Translations under genes and position numbers: made by a program
Source: Phlyctochytrium arcticum
Taxonomy: Eukaryota; Chytridiomycota; Chytridiomycetes; Chytridiales; Chytridiaceae
Assembly: GCA_025602905.1 (NCBI GenBank)
Contig: JAHLKI010000003.1
Span: forward strand, 1,426,001-1,490,000
Direction: 5' to 3'
DNA length: 64,000 nt
Notes under the pieces: generated by a model
What the model was told of the DNA's origin: nothing
The model's database searches: none
What the model saw: the letters and a program-made list of their open reading frames with translations, nothing else
Shown here: piece after piece, positions 1 through 10,979 of the stretch
Layout: the number at the start of each line of letters is the position of its first letter
Numbering within the stretch: the first letter of the stretch is position 1

Positions 1-2452
1 TGCCGCGATTTTTCGTCGCTTGTTGCTCCGCTGGTGGTCTCGTCTAGCGATGCTGAAATTGGCGGTATTGGGCGGTTCCTGAACATCTGAAGGGCGGATC
101 TCTCCGTCCGCATTCGCGGGGATAACTTGCTGTAAATGCCACCGCCTTCGAAAGTCAGACATCTTCAAATTTCGCTGGTCCGGTCCCGAGATCATAGGTA
201 TCATTTCATGCGCGCAGGGAACTCCCAGAACAGTGCGATGATAACGAGAGCAAGGATCTAAAATCCCGCTCTCCCCCAGAATGCTCTCGGGATCGTCCTT
301 TGCCTTGATAATCCTCTTTGCCCTGCGTCGCTGTTCATGCATAATGCGTATGATGTTCGGATACACATTTTGTACACCACATCTTCAAAGAATCCATCAC
401 TCAGTATGAGACGAGGATGATTTTCGATGGCGGTATCCTTCGCTAGATTGTATTCTGTCAATTGGCGCTGACAGTTCCGTTTGATAGTATCATAGAGGGT
501 GATAATGGTCGCATTGGCCGTGCCGTCCTGCTTGATGGTCGCCCAATGCATGCCCTCCGCCCGGGACGTGGCTGTAGCATTGCAATGAGCGAATTGGTGA
601 AGGTGAAACGACGCCCAATGGTGTCGTCGCGGGGATTTGTTTTTCTTTAAGTGGCCTCGTCAACCTGGTCTTCCAGCTCGACCCATTGTTTCTCAAATTC
701 TTCCTCGGTTGTCGCAGCTTCCAAATTGTTCCACTTGCTGAATTGAAGAGAAATCAGTGTATTTAGTGCAAACTCAATCAAATGTTCGATGTCAAATCCC
801 ATTACGCTACCACTTAAAGTCTTTGAAAGCTTCCATGTCGGGTTTATCGTCGTCGCCTTTAAAATTTTTCAAGCAATTTGTTTTGATATTTTGCCACAAA
901 TGCCATCGGCAAAGAATAATCAAGGTGTCGGGCCATTCGATTTTTATAGCATTCATAAACGCTTGGTCGCTGTCAATAACCACTACTGCTGGGGGTTTAT
1001 CGAGCCGCTTCCCGATCTTGTTGACAGCAAGTTCATAATCTTGCTGGGTTTCAGCGACCATCAGCATGAACGCCCCGGAAAAAGAATGGTTCGTGTCGGT
1101 GATTCCAACTACATGCAACAAGGGCATAGAGTGCCTATTTGTCCGATACGTGCAATCCATAATGAGCACGTCTCCAAATTTCCTCAATAACGTTCCCAGG
1201 TCCGCCTGAAGTACAAGAGAAATAAGACATCAGGAACAGAAGAATGCGAACATGCTTACATGCGGTTGAAAAAATAAATGCGTTAGGACGTCTTCCTCAT
1301 TCACAGTAACATCGGCAACCGTCCCATCCGTGACAGCTTGTGCTTCGAGCTCCTTAAGCAGGGCTGGAACAGGCATTTCGCCGCCAAGACGCTTCTCCAT
1401 AGCCTTAGAACGGGCGTTCTGGATATCCTTCGGTATGATGAGCAATTTGGGATATCGACGCCGAAGGTCGTCCACGACGTGCCGCAGACTTGATCCGCTA
1501 ATCAAAGCATTTAGAGCCTCACTCATGATTTTGGGCGTTCGCGAGGCCTGGCGCGCTTGAGCAGATGTCAACAATGCAGAATGACTGAGTGGTCGATGGC
1601 CATTGTGTCCTGCTTGCGAGACGCGAATTTTCCAATTCACTATCTTGAACTTGATAGTGCCATCTTCGCTTGTTGCTTCCTCGACTTCACCATGTAGAAC
1701 AACACGATAGTTGCACCCACAACGCCTACTTTGGCGAGCCCGAAGAGGTACTCCTTCATCTTTGGGCTTGTATTCTCCTGCATAAGCGCAGGGACGGTGT
1801 ACCTCCATCCGTTGCCCCGATTCGGGATGATTGATAACTTTGGACGTTCCCAATGAAAAGTCATGCGACAAAACATGCTCATTAAGAGCTTCATTTGCGG
1901 CCGCAAAGGTTGGAAACGGGCCAGCAGGAGGCAAGGGTGGTGCCCACTCTGTCAATCAGACAAACCTCAGTAAACCCTCATTGGTCGGAAGCTTGTTTGT
2001 ATGTACTTACCATTTGAGATCGTTTGGGTAATGACCTCTGTGTCCTCATTGGTACCCAGTTCACTCAAGGGGTCCCGGATGCTCTCGGAAGTTGTGCTGC
2101 TGACCGATTCTTCTTGAGCCAAACTCACTTCGTTTGGCATTTGGGACTGAGCGTTAACTAACAACTCATCATCAGGCTCGCGAACCTAGTCCAGTTGGAA
2201 GTAAACAGATTAAAAACACGTTGTTTATAATGAGAATCGGCACTTTCAACTCACCAAATCTACTGCAAGGTGATCAGGTTGTGGATTGCTCCGCACTCCT
2301 TTGTTGGATCCAAAAAGTCTCTGTTCGATCTTCTCAAAGCGCCCGTCGATGGTCCTCAGGATATCTTCATGTAAGGTTTTAAAAGCGCCTTCGATAGTGT
2401 GTTGGAGTGCGCTTTGTATTCCCTGCAAACTGTCTTGTAGATTGGGAATCAT
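1..2452 (-). pseudogene. Decayed MULE/FAR1-like DNA transposase, cut by window edge
   Basis: Mutator-like (MULE) transposase remnant read right to left. Exons 2255-2452, 2011-2185, 1260-1948 and about 800-1205 join in phase. The third carries a FAR1-type zinc-binding DNA-binding region with Cys/His motifs RRCGCNYRV and GHNGHRP. The fourth carries the MULE DDE core: DCTYRTN, VVIDSDQAFMNAI and CRWHLWQNI. A following exon at about 650-737 (WNNLEAATTEEEFEKQW) reaches a stop near 650. The conserved C-terminal part then continues in other frames: ATSRAEGMHWATIK in frame with the reading frame at 258-551, another frame shift near 370-385, and finally a SWIM-like end (GVPCAHEM) at about 180-250. At least three frame breaks indicate a dead copy, although base-call errors cannot be excluded. 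The element continues left of the window, and no terminal inverted repeat was recognised. Family assignment is confident; exact ends are not. Confidence 0.75.
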
Positions 2453-2992
2453 GTTTGATGCTTTCTATTGTGCACTGGAAAGATAAAGCAGCGAGGGATA
2501 TCCAGCTTGAGCCGGACATCTGAACACGCTATCGGACTTTCAGGCGGAGCTCGGAGGCTGTGCAAAAATGTTGCCACTTTAGTCAAATGATGTGGCTTGT
2601 GGATGGAATTAGCTCAAACGCTGGATGGATATAGATGCCGCCGTCGATCCACTGCCGATCGACTGCGTGCGGATGGTGACTCAGGGGGGGACACACACTC
2701 ACTCGAGTACAGGGGCGCTATATGCATAATACACACGGCCAAAGGAGGGACAGCTGGGGGCTGCTGGGGTCGGGGACCAGGTCGGGGACAAGAGCGACAA
2801 GAGCGACATGAGCGAACTCACTCATCTACCCATAACAGGCTTAAATGACACTGCAATCCACATCCACAAGTGACCAGAGTGACCAGTGGGAAAATAATAT
2901 CTCGCTTGAGAAAAGACAAGTATATCGAATGGCCTAGTATGGGACTAAAATAAGAGAATGAACGGTGAATAAATGTACAGTATGGCAAAAGA
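2453..2992. other. Intergenic, G-rich, short tandem units
   Basis: No convincing gene. The stretch 2680-2820 is G-rich and ends in tandem 9-nt units built on aagagcgac around 2787-2815. It separates the transposon remnant from the SKI2 stop codon and probably holds the SKI2 3' UTR. Confidence 0.5.
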
Positions 2993-5900
2993 CTAAAAGT
3001 AAAGACTGCCCGCAAACACAATATCCCGTCGGATACTCTCCCTTGCCCCCTCCATCTTTTTCCACAGCCCCGCATCGCCAATCAGTCTCGCTACCCCCTG
3101 CACCTCCCTACACGTCTCCTCCAACCGCACAATCGTCCTCACAATAGACCCTTCAAGGACATCCGTCAACTCGGTAATCTCTTTAAACGGGATCCCAACC
3201 GCCCACGCATGCACCACTTCCACCAACCCAAAATTAAGGGATGGCGTACTCGAAATATGGAATAAATGTTGAGTCGCCGTAACCGATTTCGCAATCTCCC
3301 GAATCTTTTGCATCCCTTCCTGCAATTTCGGACCCACACAGACTTCCACTTTGGATTTCTCCTGAAACACAAAACAACTGAGGAGCGCCACACACTCTTC
3401 CACATTAAACTCGCTCAAAAAGTTGTCCAGAATCATTTCGGTGAGGATGAGCTCATCTCCCGTGTTAATCTCACATCCGACCCGCCCTTTGATCGTCACG
3501 GTCCCCTGCGCATCCACAAAGCCCAGTTCTTTCAGTACAGACACCCGGGAATGGTAATCCGGCAACAACTCCAAGTTTTGGTCACTCAGTGTATGAGATA
3601 ACGACGACAGTTGGGATTGGAGGAGTTTGTGGGTATGCGTTTGCGAATAGTGTAGCACCAAATCCGGACAATGCGTACACTGAAATGTTGACAGCGATTG
3701 AACAAGTGATTTTCTCGACTGGTATTTTTCCTGAAAATCCAAATCCCGGATTTTGGACGCGTCGAGTTCGGGAATCATGCCTTCGGCCTGAATATCCTGA
3801 GCAATCCTCACCAGTGTCGCCTGCATAACGGATACAGTCTGTGCATCATTTCGCAAGATCCCATCGGCATCAATTTTGATTTGGAGGTTGGTGATGACGG
3901 CCATATCCGTCCAGGGCAAAACCAAGACACAACTATCCACTTTTCCCGTCGCGGGAACAGTGACTTTGGTCACGGGTAATGGCGCACTTTCCTCCCCAAC
4001 CCCCCCCTCTCGCTTCTCCATCACTACAAAAACGGTATACATCCGTTCGGCACTCCGCGACACGGCCGAGGATATAATAACCCCCACCAAACTTTTATAA
4101 AACTTACAAAAAAAAGTAGTCAGTCAAAACCAAATCACCATCAATCATGACAAGAAGAAAAACTCACCGAATTATTCACAACCACAATCCGCCCCGGCGA
4201 ACAAGCCTTCACCCCAACCGGCGTCATAAACATTTTTTCTCTCAGCGCATGGCCCAACCCCACAATCCTCACACTGGTATCATAATACCCCTCAATATCC
4301 CCACAACAAATCCCACACGTCACTTTCGGCATCCGTTCCAACAACTCAGTCTTATCCGAAAACAGTCGTTGTTGTTCCGGCAACAATTTCTGCGCCCCGT
4401 TTTCGGAAAAAGAGCGTTTGATCATTTCTTCCACTTTAAGGGCTTCGACTCTGAGTAGGTTTAGGATCATGTTGTAGGTTAACCGGAATTGGGAAGAGAG
4501 TTTGGTGGGTTGTCCCAAAATCATTTTTTGGAGGGTGGGGATATCGTGGACTTCATCCGAGCAGGAAATGATGACGAGACCTGTATCATCCAGTCCTCTT
4601 CGTCCCGCTCGGCCCGACATTTGGGTATATTCACCTATACATCCGTACAATCAGGTTTACAAATATCCCAGTCTTAAAAAAAGGATTTATACTTACCAGG
4701 CAACAACTCCCTAAACGACCGTCCATCATGTTTCCTAATACTCGAAAAAACGACACACCGGGCAGGCGCATTCACCCCCATCGCAAACGTCTCAGTCGCA
4801 AAAAGCACCTTCACCGACCCCCTCGTAAACAACATCTCCACCATTTCCTTGACAATAGGTAACAACCCCCCATGATGCACCGCAATCCCCCGACTCAACA
4901 ATTCCCTCATTCGTAATATCTGGGGTAACTCCCTATCACTTCCTTTAAGTCTTGACACACAGCGTTCGATAAAGGTGTGGATATGTGATTTTTCGGTTGC
5001 GCCTGAAGTGAAATCGAGAGAGGAGAGGGCGGAAGCGTACTCTTCGCATTTTTTTTTGGAAAAGGTAAAGAGGATGACGGGGAGGAGGTTGCGTTTGGCG
5101 AGGAGGGGGAGGAGGTGGGTATACGTGTTTCGGTCTGTGGCCAGTTGGGTGCGGGCGTAGTATCCTCCGCCGGTGTTACTTCCACTGCTTCGAATAGCGG
5201 ATTGGGCGATTTGGCGGGCGGGGCCGGCTCCACCACCCCCACCACGACCTCTCCCACCACCGCCTCGGGATGGCGTACCACCACGACCTGGCTGAGCACC
5301 TCCCCTTCCACCACCACCAGCAGGAGTTTTCGTCACATCCTTCTTAGATCCCGTCGAAGCATCCTGAGCCTTCTTCCACCTACACAAAAAAAAAAGTTAA
5401 AAAATCTATCCTCCCATTCCCCCAAAAAAAAAGACGTACCCAATCGTATCAAACTTCTTTTCAGAATCCACAATCTTGTACAAATCCTTATCGGACGGCG
5501 GAACATAAATGTAATGTTCGAGCGGTACAGGTCGTTTCGGGGTCGAAATAACATATATATCCTTCTTCTTTGTTCGCCTTTCAAAAACCATCAGTTGTCC
5601 ATAAAATGAAAAAAGAAAGATATGTGTGACTAACCCAACCCAATCCGCAAACTCCCTGGTATTAGGTACAGTAGCCGACAAAAGAATCAACGTAACATGT
5701 GCAGGCAACATAATAATAACTTCTTCCCAGACCACACCCCGCTCAATATCATTCACATAATGGACTTCATCAAACACGACAAATTCGACATCACGGATCA
5801 AATCGGCGCCGCGGTAGAGCATACTTCGCAGGATTTCGGTGGTCATGACGAGACAGCTGGCTTCGGGGTTGATTTGGACGTCGCCGGTGAGGATCCCGAC

Positions 5901-7415
5901 GTCGGCAAAAGTATCACGGAAATCACGGAATTTTTGGTTGGAGAGGGCTTTAATGGGGGATGTATAGATGGCCCTGTTTAAAAAAAACAAACATTGTGAG
6001 TTTGGTAATAAAACCGAAAAAAAACAAAAAACGCTTATACCTCGTCATATGTTTCTGCGCCAACGCAATAGCATACTCGGCCACCACCGTTTTTCCCGCC
6101 GAAGTATGCGCAGCCACAAAGACACTCTCGCCCTGCTCCAAATGGGCCACGGCGCGTTTCTGGAATACGTCCAGTTCAAATGGAAACTATAACAAAATAC
6201 ATTCAGTGAAAATGCAAGTGAGAAATTGTCATATGGGGATTTTACTTACGGGGTGAGCGAGTTCGGGAACCAGTTTGGTAAACTCGGGAAAAGGCTGGTT
6301 GACGTCGACTACATGGGCCCATTCTTTATGGGGTGGTGTTTGGGGTGGGGGGTTGGGTTTCGTTGGGATAACCTATAACCAAACAGCTATTATTTTCACA
6401 TTCGCATCAGGGGTAAGAAGTGGGAGACGGACCGTTTGGGGGAGGAGAGCGTCAATGTCACTAGTAGTGGATGATGTGACGGGGATAGCCTTAACTTCAT
6501 CATCCTCGTCGTCAGGGTTGATAATATCAACAACAGGTTTCAAATCCAAAAACTCAAAGGCCAAATCATCCTCATCACCCGCCAAAAATGCCCGTACATC
6601 CATCATCTGTTCATCCTTTTTTTCCGTACAGTCATGCAAATCCAAGGTCAGCCCGCGCTCAAATCCTGGTGCGGTAGTGAGTAACTCGTCCTCCTTTAAT
6701 AAATCCGTCAATTCCGTGGACAGATCATTGTTAACAAGGATATCGAGACCCCCGGGGGTGAAGGGGAGGTGGGTCGCTTTTCCCCTAACAAAATCGGAGG
6801 GGGCGGTCGGTTGTCTATGAAACGAAGTCGAGTTTTTGGCAGTTTGGGAAGAGAAGGGGAGTGTGGATTCATCCCACTGCCAGAAATCCAAGTGTCCGTT
6901 TATCACATCTCGGGTCATGACCAGGTCAGTTCGACACGGGCTTGGATCGACGCGGAGGAGGGAGGGCCAGTCGGGTCCTCGTTCATGATGGCGTTGAGCT
7001 TGGCGGAGTAAGGAGTCGGGGAGGTGAGGGGTAGGTAACAAATATTCTTTTTCCAATTCGGCCTTGATGTGGTCAAAATCGGGGGCATCAAATGGACCCA
7101 ATCCTCCTAATGGTAACTATACATTTCGTTGTGTAAGTCACTGTGTTGCTATATATGCTCTGGAGATCCCGCTTACCGTAGACAAATCAGCAGTGAATCC
7201 TTTTGACGTACGGGTTTCCGGGACCAATAAAGCGTCTCCGGCTGTTCCTAGTTTTAGGACATTGTACGGGACCCGATCTGTATCGGCCTGTGCTGTACCG
7301 AGTGTGTGAGTTGTCATGTTGCCGACAAGCTAAGCTGAGGATACTTACGTTGCGGCTCTTCTTGCTCTAGACGGGTAAGGAGAGCAAAAAAGGCGTCGTC
7401 GTCCATATTTGTCAT
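2993..7415 (-). CDS. SKI2: Ski2-type DExH RNA helicase of the Ski complex
   Basis: Cytoplasmic 3'-5' RNA helicase that feeds mRNA to the exosome as part of the Ski2-Ski3-Ski8 complex. Ten exons close in phase: 7349-7415, 7177-7292, 6433-7116, 6250-6372, 6041-6186, 5635-5973, 5440-5577, 4697-5379, 4168-4634 and 2993-4102, giving 1290 residues, matching family length (about 1250-1290). Visible motifs are an entry [12 protein letters not shown] (about 331), Walker A AHTSAGKT (357-363), DEVH (447-450), [23 protein letters not shown] and [10 protein letters not shown] (about 770). The C-terminus is DSHCT-like. A Gly/Arg-rich run (about 545-590) lies between the RecA lobes, where animal homologues have a short linker. 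The donor of exon 3 (GTCCGT) is unusual and less certain. The start was chosen as the first ATG (M-T-N-M-D-D-D). Divergent from SPF27. Confidence 0.95.
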
Positions 7416-7612
7416 TGCGAATAATGTCGCTCTATCTCAAACTGTCATGCATTTTGAGGCAGACTGTCAAACTTGCGCTTTGGGAGGCTTAGTACTTCAT
7501 TTGGCAAGTTGAGCACCAGAGAACTCTGACAAGGATTCTCGCAACGGTTGAAGACGTTTGAATTCTGAAGCATACCCAAAGACAAGACCCTGTACTGTTC
7601 GCTAGCTCAACG
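7416..7612. promoter_or_regulatory. Divergent promoter region of SKI2 and SPF27
   Basis: 197 bp between the divergent start codons of SKI2 (minus) and SPF27 (plus). It must contain both 5' UTRs and promoters unless initiation lies inside the genes. No clear TATA box was identified. Confidence 0.5.
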
Positions 7613-8525
7613 ATGGCCAATATGATGGACATTTCAGCCGAGGATCTGCATTTAGACAGGTATGCGGGATCTCCACATTGTTCGACACAAGCTGACTGAC
7701 CGACAAAATCCTCCCAGTTTGCCCTACGTTGACGGAGAAGTTCCCGATGAACGTACGTACCAATCTCAGGTTATGCGATAAGAACATGTAGAAATTAAAA
7801 AAAATTGGAATTTGGTAGTGTCGAATCAAGCGGATGCGTTGATAGAAGAAGAGATGAAGAAATATAAACGACCAAAACGGGATTCGTCTGCTCTGCCTAT
7901 TCAGATCCCCCTTTTCGAGGTAACCTGGCCCCATGAACGAACGAGAAGGAGAATAGTCATGTTTGCTCAAACATCTGTTTTGGTATAGAACAACCCCCTC
8001 CTCTCCGCCGCCCTCGCCCGCCTATCCAAATCCACAACGCCCACCCCCGCCATCGACACAACAAGGTTACGCCTGGATATCCCCCAAGATGCCTCCGTAG
8101 AATCATTTACTCAAGCCGTCAAGAACGCTCAAGCCCAGTTGGAGCATCAACAGGCCCGATTGGTCAATTTGGAACTGGTGAATGCGTTTGGACCCAATGC
8201 GTGGAAATTGCATTGTTATCAGTTGGAGTATTTGGTCAAGAAAATGACGGAGGAGTTGGAAGTGGTGCAAAAGGAGTCGACTGAAGTGAACAAGGCGCGA
8301 AAGATTAGTCAGGTATGTAGCATCATTGTTGATGGAAAAAAAACATTTCTTGGGGTTTTGATAGTTTGGCAATATGTTATTTAGACACGGATTGGACAGG
8401 AATTGCAGGCACTTGCATACAAGTACTCGCAGCTACTGAATCAAAGCTTGACTGTGGATGCTGCTACTGAGCAGTTGGAATTGGAGGTGCAGGAATTGAG
8501 ACGGCGGGCGGGGGATGATTATTAG
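7613..8525 (+). CDS. BCAS2: Pre-mRNA splicing factor SPF27/BCAS2 (Cwf7-like)
   Basis: Core subunit of the Prp19/NineTeen complex, which activates the spliceosome in the nucleus. Five exons close in phase: 7613-7659, 7718-7752, 7819-7919, 7989-8312 and 8385-8525, 215 residues (human BCAS2 is 225). Hallmarks in order are an N-terminal DSLPYVDGEV element, then ADALIEEEMKKYKRP, a central LARLSKS stretch, AQLEHQQARLVNLELVN followed by GPNAWKLH, and a C-terminal coiled coil. All of these align with BCAS2. The start is the first ATG after the shared promoter; a second Met follows three codons later. Introns are 58-72 nt. The gene is divergent from SKI2, so two RNA-processing genes share one promoter region. 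Confidence 0.93.
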
Positions 8526-8746
8526 GTGGAAGGAAGGGCAGACTACTAGTGTCGATTGCTGTAAAATGTACATATAGATAGCAAACAAATCTGAAAAAAA
8601 GTCACTTTTGGTTTCGATGTGTACAGTACAGTCAGGCAAAAAGTTGTTGATGTGATCACGTAATGGCCATCCCCGTCGATTGACCGCTTTCAAGGTGGAA
8701 TTTTGCCAAAAAACTCGACCAAGAAATTAGACATTTCTGGCCGACA

Positions 8747-10063
8747 ATGTCCTTATTTGTTCGGCAAGGACTGCTATCCTCACTCCGACGACCATCACCC
8801 ACCCCACTCTTTTCCTGCCGGCCAGCATCCCTCCTTCTCCAAGCTCATCGTTCACGCCGCCATTTTATCGCCGATGCCGGCCAAGCGCGCGCGAATCTCC
8901 GATATGATGGAGATCAGCCATTCTTGACCGTCACCCTTCCCAACGGCAACTCGACCGCATTCCGAGTCTCGTCAGTCAAGCCGATTTCGTTCCTGTTGGA
9001 ACAGATCCGGGAGGAAGATCCGGCCGTCAAGGAAGTCGCTGTTTACGATCTGCCGTCGGCGCCCGGACGAGCAACCGGGTTTCGATGGGCCAGGTAAACT
9101 ATTTAAATTTTTGAATGAAAAGAATGTTTGGAAAATCTAAAATGTCCCTTTTTTAATCAGGGCTACACAAACAGCGAATGTCCTGCAGCGATCCCTCCGG
9201 CGCGGGGGGCTGGTGTTGATGGTCAACTCGCAGCCGATCAGAGTCCGGACGCCGCCGTTTGCCGAGCGGGTGAAAGACATTGAAGCAGAGTTGGCGACGG
9301 TCGAGGAGCAGCTGCTGCCGCTGAAAGAAACAAAGGCCGTGCTGGATAAGAAGGCGAGCAAGAGTAGTGTGCGTATTGCGTGGATTGGATTGGGAGCATT
9401 ATGTGCGCAATGGGGCATCATGTAAGTTGCCTCTATACCCCTTTGAAACTCGGGCAAATGTGTTAACTTTGATACACCAGGGCACGACTGACATGGTGGG
9501 AGTACAGCTGGGTATGTCATGTCTTTCGTTTAGTTCCAGGATCCCGAACTCTAACACCGTCGTTAGGATGTGATGGAACCCATTAGTTACTTTATAGGGG
9601 TAAGCCCGCCATCATTCCTTCTCTCCAAGCTGGTGTGCTAACTTTCTTTCATCTCTAGGCTGGAACTGGAATTCTCGGGTATGACCTAGACGCAATACTG
9701 CCACCCATAATCATTGAGCACTGGAACCTGACCCTGTCTTGACTTTACAGATACATGTTTTACGTCGTCACCTCCAAAGAATACACATATCAAGCACTGG
9801 CCGAAGTCACAGTCACCAAACACCAGAGCCGGCTCTACAAACGCGCCAACTTTGACATTGCCAAACTCTTTGATCTGGAACGCAAGGCCGATCGACTTCG
9901 GGACCGGCTGGTCGAGATCCGGGATGAATATGAAGGCTCCATGGCCCCTGCTGCCCTGGCTGACGTCCTACCAGCAACTGCTGATGGAGTACCTGCACCA
10001 GAGACCGTTTCAACCACTGTAACCCCCCCATCTGCAGAACAACCTAAGGGACCGGCTTTGTAG
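8747..10063 (+). CDS. MCU: Mitochondrial calcium uniporter pore subunit
   Basis: Pore-forming Ca2+ channel of the mitochondrial inner membrane. Six exons close in phase: 8747-9093, 9161-9421, 9481-9511, 9567-9599, 9659-9678 and 9751-10063, giving 334 residues. The N-terminus is Arg/Ser-rich and hydrophobic, consistent with a mitochondrial presequence. An MCU N-terminal domain follows, then a coiled coil (about 157-188, ERVKDIEAELATVEEQL) and a first membrane helix (about 190-208). The selectivity filter WDVMEP (213-218) has the acidic ring residues conserved, and a second helix ends in GYMFYVV. A matrix coiled coil and a Pro/Ala/Thr tail complete the protein. The filter is split by an intron exactly between W213 and D214. 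The ATG at 8747 is the first in frame with the presequence. Confidence 0.95.
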
Positions 10064-10979
10064 ATGGATAACCCATCTGTTTTTTGGGACATTTGGCGAG
10101 TGTGGCCAAGGATGCAAAACGCAGAGTGTAGATCACTGTTGTATATAGATTTGTGCATCCCACTCCTCCTCATTTTCTGGACCTTAATATATCACCTCTC
10201 TTCTAATAAGAGTAAACGATTTGCGAACTGCGCAGTATTCGCGACGCGAATGGTCTCTCTCGCTCGAGCTCGCTGCGGCCCACTTGGTCTGCGAAGCGCG
10301 CCCAAAGACTTTGACAAAAACCTGTCAAACCCAAAAAAGCGTCTCGATATTTAACACCACGGGGACTTGACGCAAAAGTCTGGCCTCCTTCTTATTCGGC
10401 TCCTTCACCTAGAGACGACTAGGCGGAACCTCGATCTGGGCAGCTTTGCTGGCGGTAATGCGATCAATGCCAAAACTTTTGAATTAGAAATCCGCTGACT
10501 TGAGCAGCTACTTGTATATAGTCGACCAACAAACAGCCAAGGACACTATAAGGTTTCCCGAACGTCGAACCACGATTCACAGGTATGCTACGACGATGGA
10601 TTTGCTCAAGTTGGCTGGTGGAAAAGTGCCTTGGCAAAGTCCTCTTGAATGGGTGTTGAGCGGTTTTTGGGTCGGAGTTTCGTACGAAGGCGGTTTACGC
10701 AGGAGGAGTCGTTACCGATGATATTTGGCATTCGCTATTGATTCTGCGGAAACTAGAGTGCTAGTATAGCACCGCTGATCTCTCGCCAAAACTTGTGTTT
10801 TTGGGTGACGGCGAGTTGCTGGTGGATTTGAACGTGGAACGATCGTTCTCAGTGCTTCAGCAGCTAGACCATCATTTCTTATCTTCTTTCCTTCCCTTTG
10901 CGTTTCTGACAGAAGGACATATCCCCAACAGTGCGGATGCTGATATTTTGCACGGCACTGCTCCCCAAGAACGTAAAGG
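10064..10979. other. Intergenic region between MCU and orphan gene
   Basis: 916 bp with no recognisable gene. It has an AT-rich 3' flank of MCU followed by promoter-like sequence. Short open frames on both strands have no family resemblance. Confidence 0.4.
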
